A DNA stretch of 64,000 nucleotides from Alphaproteobacteria bacterium (GTDB taxonomy: Bacteria; Pseudomonadota; Alphaproteobacteria; Sphingomonadales; Emcibacteraceae), in the NCBI GenBank assembly GCA_002401455.1, contig NVTE01000004.1:62001-126000 (forward strand), given 5' to 3'. The notes beneath the pieces are model-generated. The model had not been told where the DNA came from. It saw nothing but the letters and a program-made list of their open reading frames with translations, and ran no database searches. Below are positions 57,462 through 64,000 of this stretch, piece after piece. Both the position numbers and the translations under genes were made by a program. Numbering within the stretch: the first letter of the stretch is position 1; each line of letters begins with the position of its first letter.

Positions 57462-58997
57462 TTATTGTGCCAAAAAATACAGCAGCAGACTGCCACTGAT
57501 GCCGCCGGCGAGGCCATAGAGGAAAAGCTTCAGGGAACTGCGCCGCCGGTTTTGTCCCAGGTCCTGCTGGGCCTTCTGGGCGGCGGCGGTCAGGGTCTCC
57601 ATATGGTCGAGCAGCCGGGGCAATCGGGCCATGGTATCGAGGGCGGTTTCGGCAAAATCGCGGATTTTGGCCTGGGGTCCCAGATTATCGCGCATCCATT
57701 TCTCGATGATCGGCCGCGAGGCCTCCCACATATTGATCTCGGGATAGAGATTGAGCGCGACGCCCTCCACGGTGACCATGGTTTTCTGCAGCAGAATCAG
57801 CTGGGGCTGGGTCGGCATATTAAAGGTGTCGGTGGTTTCGAACAGCTGGGACAGCAATTTGCCGACGGAAATTTCACTGACCGGTTTGCCGGCGATCGGG
57901 GCACCGATGGCGCGAATCGCCTGCTTGAATTTTTCCAACGACTGATCACTGGGCACATAGCCGATGTCGAAATGGGCCTTGGCGATCAGGTCATAATCCT
58001 GGGTGATAAAGCCATAAAGAATTTCGGCCAGGCAGCGCCGGGTCTTCTGGTCAATGCGGCCCATGATGCCAAAATCGATGGCGGTAATTTTATTGTCGGC
58101 ACAGGCAAACAGATTGCCCTGATGCAAGTCGGCATGGAAAAATCCATCATTGAGCGCTTGGGTCAGGAAGCTATGGACCAGACCCTCGGCGAGGATTTTC
58201 AGGTCATAGCCGGCGTCGATCATCTTATCTTTTTGTGCGAAGGGGATGCCGTCAACCAGAGAGGTACAGAGTACCCGGCGGCTGGTCAGGTCCCAGTCGA
58301 CATCGGGCACAGCATAATCGGCGTTGCCGGCACAATTGTCTTTCAGTTCGGAGGCGGCGGCGGCTTCATAGCGCAGGTCCAGCTCCAGAGCGATACTTTC
58401 GGAAATGGTCTCGACCACCGAGGTTGGTTTCAGGCGCCGGGCCTTGGCCGAAAAGCGCTCGGCAATCCGGGCCAACCACAGGAAACTTTCCAGATCGCGG
58501 GCAAAGGCCTTTTCAATGCCCGGACGCAGCACTTTTATGGCCACTGCCCGGCCATCCTTGGTGGTGGCAAAATGGACCTGGGCAATGGAGGCTGCGGCCA
58601 CCGGTGTGCTGTCAAAGTCGGTGAACAGCTCACTGAGCGGTGCGCCCAGCTCCTGCTCAATGATGCGGACGGCTTCTTCGCCTTCAAAGGCCGGGACTTT
58701 ATCCTGTAATCGGATCAGTTCCTGGGCCATGTCGGGGCCGACGATGTCGGGCCGGGTGGCCATGGCTTGGCCGATCTTGATGAAGCTGGGGCCCAAGGAC
58801 TGAAAGGCCTCGACCAGATTATGATGGCTCGTGGACGTTTCAGGATTTTTTCTTCCCATGCGGCGAAGATTTCTCAAGCGGGTCAGGGCTTTGGGCTGGG
58901 GGCCAAACAGGGACAGAAGGTCCATCAGGGCATCATGGCGCGTGAGGACAAAGCCAACCCGGATCAGGTGACCCATATGACGCAGGCTTTTCAGCAT
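57462..58997 (-). CDS. ubiB: UbiB, ubiquinone biosynthesis atypical kinase
   Basis: A 511-residue ABC1/ADCK-family protein needed for ubiquinone synthesis. The family KxGQ motif is Lys74-Ile-Gly-Gln77 in SFIKIGQ, and the catalytic loop FHADLHQGNLFA is intact. A hydrophobic segment at the very C terminus (LAGGISGSLLLYFLAQ) probably anchors it in the inner membrane. I start at the ATG at 58997, where GGTGGA precedes; a longer frame from 59030 would overlap ubiE. It lies 1 base after the end of ubiE, so they are coupled. Confidence 0.93.
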   Translation of the reverse strand: MLKSLRHMGHLIRVGFVLTRHDALMDLLSLFGPQPKALTRLRNLRRMGRKNPETSTSHHNLVEAFQSLGPSFIKIGQAMATRPDIVGPDMAQELIRLQDKVPAFEGEEAVRIIEQELGAPLSELFTDFDSTPVAAASIAQVHFATTKDGRAVAIKVLRPGIEKAFARDLESFLWLARIAERFSAKARRLKPTSVVETISESIALELDLRYEAAAASELKDNCAGNADYAVPDVDWDLTSRRVLCTSLVDGIPFAQKDKMIDAGYDLKILAEGLVHSFLTQALNDGFFHADLHQGNLFACADNKITAIDFGIMGRIDQKTRRCLAEILYGFITQDYDLIAKAHFDIGYVPSDQSLEKFKQAIRAIGAPIAGKPVSEISVGKLLSQLFETTDTFNMPTQPQLILLQKTMVTVEGVALNLYPEINMWEASRPIIEKWMRDNLGPQAKIRDFAETALDTMARLPRLLDHMETLTAAAQKAQQDLGQNRRRSSLKLFLYGLAGGISGSLLLYFLAQ

Positions 58998-58998
58998 A

Positions 58999-59802
58999 TT
59001 AGATTTTCCACCCGGAGTGCAGGGCGACAACGCCGCCGGTCATATTACGGTAGGTGACGCGGCTGAAGCCGGCCTCACTGATCATGGACTTGAATTTATC
59101 CTGGGTCGGGAACTGGCGAATACTTTCCACCAGATATTGATAGGATTTCCGGTCGCCGGTGATCATCTCGCCAAAGCGCGGCAAAATATGGAAGCTGTAG
59201 CTGTCATAGATTTTGCGCAGGAGCGGTGTATTGACCTTGCTGAATTCCAGGCACAGGAACCGTCCGCCCGGTTTCAGCACCCGGTAGGCTTCGGCCAGGG
59301 CCTTGTCAATATTGGTCACATTACGAATGCCAAAGGCGATGGTATAGACATCAAAGCTGTTGTCGGGAAAGGAAAGGCCTTCGGCATTACCGCACACCCA
59401 GTCGATATTCCTCAGGATGCCCCGGTCGATGGCCCGGTCGCGGCCAACCTCGAGCATGCTGGCATTGATATCACAGACGGTGACCTCGGCGGCGGGGCTG
59501 TCGGCCCTTTCGCGTTTTTTGGCCGCGTCGAGAAAGCGAAAGGCAATATCGCCAGTTCCCCCCGCCACATCGAGCAGGGTCATGCCGGGCTCCGGCCGCA
59601 TCACCCGGATCATGTCATTCTTCCACAACCGGTGCAAGCCGCCGCTCATAACATCATTCATGATGTCATATTTCTCGGCGACACTATCGAAGACATTGCG
59701 TACCAGCGCCTGTTTCGACTGCTTGTCGACGGTCTTAAAACCAAAATGGGTGGTGTCTGCGGTGTCTTTTTGTTTAATTTCGTCTATCATGTGCGGCAAC
59801 AT
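58999..59802 (-). CDS. ubiE: UbiE, ubiquinone/menaquinone C-methyltransferase
   Basis: A SAM-dependent C-methyltransferase (about 263-267 residues) in quinone synthesis. Conserved segments are [26 protein letters not shown] and the SAM loop [13 protein letters not shown], followed by a [11 protein letters not shown] segment and [12 protein letters not shown]. The start is either the ATG at 59802 or 59790; neither has a clear Shine-Dalgarno. A longer open frame reaching 59934 overlaps mutM and is not used. Its promoter must lie in the 52 bases shared with the divergent mutM gene. Confidence 0.93.
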   Translation of the reverse strand: MLPHMIDEIKQKDTADTTHFGFKTVDKQSKQALVRNVFDSVAEKYDIMNDVMSGGLHRLWKNDMIRVMRPEPGMTLLDVAGGTGDIAFRFLDAAKKRERADSPAAEVTVCDINASMLEVGRDRAIDRGILRNIDWVCGNAEGLSFPDNSFDVYTIAFGIRNVTNIDKALAEAYRVLKPGGRFLCLEFSKVNTPLLRKIYDSYSFHILPRFGEMITGDRKSYQYLVESIRQFPTQDKFKSMISEAGFSRVTYRNMTGGVVALHSGWKI

Positions 59803-59854
59803 AAACCACTGGGCCCTGCTGTGCCAGTATTTTATTGAAAGTATGAGAGAAGTT

Positions 59855-60697
59855 ATGCCCGAATTACCCGAAGTCGAAACCGTTAAAAAGGGCATCATCC
59901 CCCTGCTGGAAGGCCGCCAGCTTTTTCGGGTCATTCAACGGCGGGATACCCTGCGAATCCCGCTGCCGGATAATTTTGCCGCCAGGCTCACCGGCCGGAC
60001 GGTGGAGCGCATCACAAGACGGGCGAAATATCTGCTGCTGCATCTGGACGGCGGTGAAAGCCTGATCTGTCACCTGGGCATGTCGGGCAAGATGACCCTG
60101 AAGGCGGCGGCGGACCGGACGGTGCCTGATGTCTTTGAGAAACATGATCATATCATCCTGGAGACCGACGCCCATGACCTGGTGATTTATAATGATCCGC
60201 GCCGCTTTGGCCTGATGACCCTGTGCCCGACCGATGAGCTGGACCAGCACCGCCTGTTCCGGGATATGGGGCCGGAGCCTCTGGGCAATGAATTTAATGG
60301 TGAATATCTGCTGAAAAAGCTCGAAAAACGCCGTTCTCCGATCAAAAATGTCCTGCTGGATCAGCGAGTCGTTGTCGGTTTGGGCAATATTTATGTCTGT
60401 GAAGCCTTGTTTGTCGCGGGAATGTCACCGGAAAAAAAGGCCTGTGACCTGGACGCCGAAGAGGCCGAGAAAATGGTACCGATCATCCGGGATATCCTGT
60501 TGCGTGCCATTGAGGCGGGCGGCTCAACCCTAAAGGATTATGCGCGTGTTGACGGGGAGCTGGGCTATTTCCAGCATGAGTTCAAAGTCTATGGCCGGGA
60601 GGGGGAACCCTGTGTAAATGCCACCTGTGACAGCAAAATTAAGCGCCTCATTCAAAGCAACCGGTCGACATTCTATTGTCCATCCTGTCAGGATTAG
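59855..60697 (+). CDS. mutM: MutM, formamidopyrimidine-DNA glycosylase
   Basis: A 280-residue base-excision repair enzyme that removes 8-oxoguanine. The protein begins with MPELPEVET, so Pro2 (nucleophile) and Glu3 follow after removal of Met1. A second catalytic lysine is in [10 protein letters not shown]-terminal zinc finger C-x4-C-x16-C-x2-C is present (GEPCVNATC, then YCPSCQD). Start at the ATG at 59855, after GAGAGAAG. A longer frame to the left is antisense to ubiE and should be ignored. Confidence 0.96.
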   Translation: MPELPEVETVKKGIIPLLEGRQLFRVIQRRDTLRIPLPDNFAARLTGRTVERITRRAKYLLLHLDGGESLICHLGMSGKMTLKAAADRTVPDVFEKHDHIILETDAHDLVIYNDPRRFGLMTLCPTDELDQHRLFRDMGPEPLGNEFNGEYLLKKLEKRRSPIKNVLLDQRVVVGLGNIYVCEALFVAGMSPEKKACDLDAEEAEKMVPIIRDILLRAIEAGGSTLKDYARVDGELGYFQHEFKVYGREGEPCVNATCDSKIKRLIQSNRSTFYCPSCQD

Positions 60698-60710
60698 CTA
60701 TTCTTCCCCC

Positions 60711-61133
60711 ATGTTAGAGAAATCACGCCCCTATATGAAAATGCTTTTGGCATTGATGGCCCTGCTTTTGTTAAGTGGCAGGCTGGTGGCCCAGTCCGAT
60801 CCGGCCCCGTTGCTGGTGGATCTGGATATTCCGCTGATGCCGGGGTTTGTGGAAGTTGAAGGCGACCGGGTGGTGTTTGATACCCCTGAAGGCCGGATCG
60901 TCGAGGCCCGGGCCACCGGCCCCCACGGTCGGGATCGGGCGGTGGAGTATTATAAGTTGGTCCTGCCGTCTTTGTCCTGGGCTGCGATCCCGGAACAGCC
61001 CGATGCCTGTAAGGACCAGGCTATGGTCTGCCTTGTGGCTCAGCGGGACGGGGAAATACTGACCCTGAAAATCAGCAAAATAAAAACAGCAAAAGGCGGG
61101 ACCCTGATTCTTTTTTCAGTTAGTCCTGAATAA
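60711..61133 (+). CDS. Small secreted protein of unknown function
   Basis: A 140-residue protein with an N-terminal signal-like sequence (basic KSRPYMK then LLALMALLLLSG, with a possible cleavage after LVAQ). The mature part is about 110 residues, rich in strands, with two cysteines (in DACKDQAMVC) that could form a disulfide in the periplasm. No family is recognised. It starts 13 bases after the mutM stop at an ATG at 60711; ATG at 60735 is an alternative. The position between mutM and an enoyl-CoA hydratase says nothing about function. Confidence 0.55.
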   Translation: MLEKSRPYMKMLLALMALLLLSGRLVAQSDPAPLLVDLDIPLMPGFVEVEGDRVVFDTPEGRIVEARATGPHGRDRAVEYYKLVLPSLSWAAIPEQPDACKDQAMVCLVAQRDGEILTLKISKIKTAKGGTLILFSVSPE

Positions 61134-61249
61134 ACCCCGTGTATACCCTGAAAAAACACTGGCTTGTAAAGTGGCCGCAGACCATATATATCCGGGTAAA
61201 TTTGGTTACTCTAGAGTAAATTATTTAGTACTATTTAAGGAGAAGACAT

Positions 61250-62026
61250 ATGTCCTATAAGATGATTCTGGTTGATTGCAAAGAGCCTGTAGGCCTGATC
61301 ACACTGAACCGCCCAGAAGCCATGAATGCTTTGAACGGTGCGCTTATGGACGAAATCACCCAGGCGCTCCGGGCCTTTGAGGCTGATGAAAAAATCCGCG
61401 CCATCGTGATTACCGGCAGCTCCAAGGCCTTTGCCGCCGGGGCCGATATCAAGGAAATGCAGTCCATGAACTATATGGACGCCTATATGAATGACTTTAT
61501 CACCGCCAACTGGGAAGAGGCGTCGCGTTGTCGTAAGCCGCTCATTGCGGCGGTGGCCGGTTATGCGCTTGGCGGTGGCTGCGAACTGGCCATGATGTGT
61601 GATTTCATTCTGGCGGCGGATAATGCCAAATTCGGTCAGCCGGAAATTAAGCTCGGGGTGATTCCCGGTGCTGGCGGCACTCAACGCCTGACCCGCTTTG
61701 TCGGTAAGTCAAAAGCCATGGAAATGGTGCTGACGGGCCGGATGATGGACGCGGAAGAAGCCGAACGGTCTGGCCTGGTCAGTCGGGTGATCCCTGTGGA
61801 TGACTTGGTGGACGAGGCTCTGAAAGTGGCGCGCAAGATCGCCGACCTGTCCCTGCCGTCCGTGATGATCGCCAAGGAATGCGTCAATAAGGCTTACGAA
61901 ACCACGCTGCGGGAAGGGGTTATGTTTGAACGTCGGGTGTTCCATTCCCTGTTCGCGACAGAGGATCAAAAAGAAGGCATGGCGGCCTTTGCCGAGAAAA
62001 GAACCGCTAAATTTAAGCATAAATAA
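61250..62026 (+). CDS. Enoyl-CoA hydratase
   Basis: A 258-residue crotonase-family protein that hydrates 2-enoyl-CoA in fatty-acid beta-oxidation. The oxyanion loop lies in [11 protein letters not shown] and the two catalytic glutamates are Glu112 (GGGCELAM) and Glu132 (QPEIKLG), spaced as in mammalian enoyl-CoA hydratase. An excellent AAGGAG site precedes the ATG at 61250. Other crotonase activities use different residues, so hydratase is the best call; the chain-length preference is unknown. Confidence 0.93.
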   Translation: MSYKMILVDCKEPVGLITLNRPEAMNALNGALMDEITQALRAFEADEKIRAIVITGSSKAFAAGADIKEMQSMNYMDAYMNDFITANWEEASRCRKPLIAAVAGYALGGGCELAMMCDFILAADNAKFGQPEIKLGVIPGAGGTQRLTRFVGKSKAMEMVLTGRMMDAEEAERSGLVSRVIPVDDLVDEALKVARKIADLSLPSVMIAKECVNKAYETTLREGVMFERRVFHSLFATEDQKEGMAAFAEKRTAKFKHK

Positions 62027-62142
62027 GCCCCGGTCACGGCGAAGATCGCTTTTTAGGGAACTATCTTGAAAAGCGAGCTTGACCAATGGGTCGGGCATGG
62101 TTATAAGCCTGCTCGTGAAATTAGATCAAAATAATTCAAAGT

Positions 62143-62190
62143 CCCTGATTCTCCTGAGCCAATATATTCAGTTAGAGAGCAGGGGTTTTT
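62143..62190 (+). terminator. Terminator between the enoyl-CoA hydratase and rpsT
   Basis: CCCTG-A-TTCTC-CTGA pairs with TCAG-TTA-GAGAG-CAGGG, three helical segments broken by small internal loops, then GTTTTT (62185-62190). It lies 24 bases before the rpsT start, so rpsT transcription may begin very close to or inside it. Confidence 0.7.
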
Positions 62191-62213
62191 ACAAAGAAAG
62201 ATAGGCTCCCCTG

Positions 62214-62486
62214 ATGGCTAATACGTTACAGGCTAAAAAAAGAATTCGCGCTAATGCTCGGCGCGCAGAAGTAAACAAATCCCGCAAAAGCCGGATTCGG
62301 ACATTTGTCAAAAATGTTGAAATAGCTCTGGAAAGCGGTAACGCTGAAGAAGCCCGTGTCGCTTTGAAGGCAGCCCAGCCCGAAATGATGCGCGGTGTGA
62401 CCAAAGGCGTGATGCATAAGAAAACCGCATCTCGTAAAGTTTCTCGTCTGGCGAAACGGGTTAAGGCGCTTGCGGCGACTGCCTAA
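62214..62486 (+). CDS. rpsT: 30S ribosomal protein S20
   Basis: A 90-residue, very basic S20, starting [20 protein letters not shown] and containing [20 protein letters not shown]. It binds 16S rRNA and helps early 30S assembly. Its neighbourhood with dnaA downstream is usual in alphaproteobacteria. A terminator follows. Confidence 0.96.
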   Translation: MANTLQAKKRIRANARRAEVNKSRKSRIRTFVKNVEIALESGNAEEARVALKAAQPEMMRGVTKGVMHKKTASRKVSRLAKRVKALAATA

Positions 62487-62540
62487 TCGTCGAGTCGCCT
62501 GAACAAATCCGGCGAGTCCCCCGATAAAATAATTTTGAGA

Positions 62541-62570
62541 AAGCTGAATCCTCACCGGTTCGGCTTTTTT
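62541..62570 (+). terminator. Terminator after rpsT
   Basis: AAGCTGAATCC (62541-62551) pairs with GGTTCGGCTT (62557-62566), with one wobble and one bulge, followed by six T (62565-62570). Confidence 0.9.
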
Positions 62571-63003
62571 ATTATCCGGAATTACCTTTGGTCGACAAGA
62601 TTCAGGTTCTCGTTCGACGTGTGCTTATGTGGCAATATTACAACATACCAGATGTAGTATGAACCCGACCAGTCAAGCCATATACTGTCCATAAATTGTG
62701 ATTTTTTTCCGATGAATCGGTTGCCAGAATTTAACATGGGTAGTAGGCTGTCTTCGTCCATGAGGGGATGAACCGATAATAAAACGAGTGAGAAGTTTCA
62801 GGCTGTCTATTCTTTGAGCCTGAGTGTCTCCTTCTTTGTGTTCGGGCCGTTTCCGGGATGCGATATTTTCGATAATTTAAATTGAAATCTGTGATGTGGT
62901 GATTGCGGGCAAGAGAATTTTGCTGTGTAACCAAAGACGTTATATCAGACCAAAAAATTATCATCCAAGAACCAGCAAAGAAGAAAAACAGGAAAAGAAA
63001 AAT
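62571..63003. other. 433-base spacer upstream of the rhodanese and dnaA
   Basis: No convincing gene is visible. It is AT-rich with no cluster of DnaA boxes (a single TGTCCATAA near 62685 is one base off), so I see no origin here. It should hold the promoter of the rhodanese gene and perhaps of dnaA. Confidence 0.6.
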
Positions 63004-63420
63004 ATGAGTTATACGGGTGATGTGACGGTCGAGGACGTCTGGAAAGCACTTTCGCAAGATGAGAAAGCGCTTCTGGTTGATGTGCGTACCCAGGCGGAGT
63101 GGGCTTTTGTTGGCACCTGTGACCTGTCCGGCATCGACAAGGCTCCCCTGTTGGTCAGTTGGCAGAATTTTCCTCATATGGATATCAATAGTGCTTTTGC
63201 CGATGCGATTGTCGACCAGGGTATTTCCAAGGACAGCCCGCTTTATTTCCTGTGTCGGTCCGGGGTGCGGTCCAAGGCGGCCGCCTCGGCAATGATCGCG
63301 GCGGGTTATGAAAATTGTTACAATATTCTGGAGGGATTTGAAGGGAATCCGGACGCGTCGGGGCATCGGGGAACCTGTGGCGGCTGGAAAGCCTCTGGTC
63401 TGCCCTGGACGCAGAACTAA
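63004..63420 (+). CDS. Rhodanese-like sulfurtransferase
   Basis: A 138-residue single-domain rhodanese. The active-site loop is LCRSGVRS with Cys84. The first part (VDVRTQAEWAFVGTCD) and the end (EGFEGNPDASGHRGTCGGWK) are typical of bacterial YgaP/rhodanese-type proteins. It may move sulfane sulfur to a thiophilic acceptor; the partner is unknown. I start at the ATG at 63004, after AGGAAAAG; a longer frame adds 36 residues without conservation. It sits between rpsT and dnaA. Confidence 0.86.
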   Translation: MSYTGDVTVEDVWKALSQDEKALLVDVRTQAEWAFVGTCDLSGIDKAPLLVSWQNFPHMDINSAFADAIVDQGISKDSPLYFLCRSGVRSKAAASAMIAAGYENCYNILEGFEGNPDASGHRGTCGGWKASGLPWTQN

Positions 63421-63487
63421 GCGGGTACAAGGATAAAGCACGGGGGTTAAGCGGCTAAATATTTATATTTAGGGGATGATAAAGATA

Positions 63488-64000
63488 ATGACTATGGTGA
63501 CAGCGTCACAGGAAGAGGCAATGGGAACGGGAATGGAAGCGGAGTGGTCAAGAGTTTTGGACCGACTGAGGTCGGAATTTGACGGCAGCGTTTTCAATAG
63601 TTGGTTCAAGCCATTGGCTTTGGTGAATATTGAGGATGGTTGCGCGGTCATCGCGGCGCCAACGCGATTTATGCGCACCTGGCTGGAATCCAATTATGCC
63701 GATCGTATCAGAAGCGCCTGGAAGTCTGAAAACCCCTCTGTCTCTGACATCAGTTTTATTGTCCTGTCCGGTTTCTCTACCGCTAATCAGAATTCTGGAT
63801 CGGAAGTCCTGACGGAGGGTGGCGGGGCTTCATTGGCCGGCCCGGGCGGAAAGGCGCATCATCCAGCCACGAAAAATCAACCTCAAGCCCAGAAACGGGC
63901 CATTGAGGTCAGATCCGGACCAGAAAATACCAGTAAAAGCACGAGTGAATTTGGCGCGCCGCTGGACCCGCGCTTCACCTTTGACAGCTTTGTGGTGGGC
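63488..64000 (+). CDS. dnaA: DnaA, chromosomal replication initiator (5' part)
   Basis: The first 171 or so residues of DnaA, running off the right edge. Domain I is visible as EAEWSRVLDRLRSEFDGSVF then NSWFKPLALVNIEDGCAVIAAP and FMRTWLESNYADRI, which bind DnaB and regulators. After a low-complexity domain II comes the start of the AAA+ domain (PLDPRFTFDSFVVG). The start is uncertain: ATG at 63488 or 63494 lies about 12-18 bases after AGGGG (63471-63475); an ATG at 63476 touches that site. The full length and the AAA+ ATP-binding motifs are outside the window. Confidence 0.93.
   Translation, partial: MTMVTASQEEAMGTGMEAEWSRVLDRLRSEFDGSVFNSWFKPLALVNIEDGCAVIAAPTRFMRTWLESNYADRIRSAWKSENPSVSDISFIVLSGFSTANQNSGSEVLTEGGGASLAGPGGKAHHPATKNQPQAQKRAIEVRSGPENTSKSTSEFGAPLDPRFTFDSFVVG

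Noticed and set aside
62571-63003. Possible replication origin upstream of dnaA
   Set aside because: I found only one near match to a DnaA box (about 62685), no AT-rich 13-mers in array and no cluster of boxes. In alphaproteobacteria oriC is often elsewhere.

Overview
The window reads as a stretch of chromosome from an alphaproteobacterium of moderate GC content, probably a free-living marine-type lineage; the exact order cannot be fixed from the sequence. The evidence is the gene set: an Irr-type iron regulator, the very large (about 1,600 residue) NAD-glutamate dehydrogenase, a class I lysyl-tRNA synthetase, a small DUF1674/SDHAF4-like protein, the YlxR-L7Ae fusion between nusA and infB, and rpsT close to dnaA. 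Genes are densely packed on both strands. I found no tRNA, rRNA, insertion sequence, prophage or CRISPR array.

Layout. 1-4467: 3' part of a SUF iron-sulfur assembly operon (sufB end, sufC, sufD, sufS, sufT-like, sufA-like). 4464-7822 (minus strand): a giant patatin-like lipase, a SixA-like phosphatase broken by a one-base homopolymer insertion, and a 54-residue SDHAF4-like protein. 7951-13520: rsmB, rpe, a heparinase-II/III-like gene and purH, closed by a clear terminator. 13561-19673 (minus): NAD-glutamate dehydrogenase and a PAS_5-type protein. 20022-24610: a cyclase-family hydrolase and the two-subunit indolepyruvate:ferredoxin oxidoreductase, which together suggest aromatic amino acid breakdown. 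24628-26780 (minus): feoB and feoA behind a possible Fur site. 26966-27880: an SDR dehydrogenase.

28059-29909 is the foreign-looking part: three tightly coupled, AT-rich genes (the first a TIGR04255-like protein, the other two unrecognised) inserted among ordinary genes. It is the best candidate for an undescribed system. It is followed by a penicillin-acylase-family lipoprotein (30079-32493), a NIT-domain chemoreceptor (32602-34749, minus), class I lysS with a structured leader, a sugar-phosphate transferase, metK and trmB.

39738-49356 is a large translation and RNA operon: a promoter and leader terminator, then rimP, nusA, ylxR-L7Ae, infB, rbfA, truB, rpsO and pnp. 49377-51455 holds a long hairpin, a flavin oxidoreductase with a cysteine cluster, and irr. 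51452-53113 holds an SH3-type secreted protein and a 2-hydroxyacid dehydrogenase. 53187-59802 (minus) is a long cluster: ubiE, ubiB, coaBC, dut, an Rrf2 regulator without cysteine ligands, cysK, a beta-grasp protein without the usual Gly-Gly end, and a MoeB/ThiF-like activating enzyme. 59855-64000 carries mutM, a small secreted protein, an enoyl-CoA hydratase, rpsT, a rhodanese and the 5' part of dnaA.

How the genes fit together: iron is a recurring theme (SUF assembly, FeoAB uptake, Irr control, Fe-S enzymes such as IorA), as is sulfur (SufS, CysK with its Rrf2 regulator, the MoeB-like and beta-grasp pair, rhodanese). The rest is mainly core translation, nucleotide, quinone and coenzyme A metabolism. 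All product names rest on motif and family recognition by eye; no database search was run.
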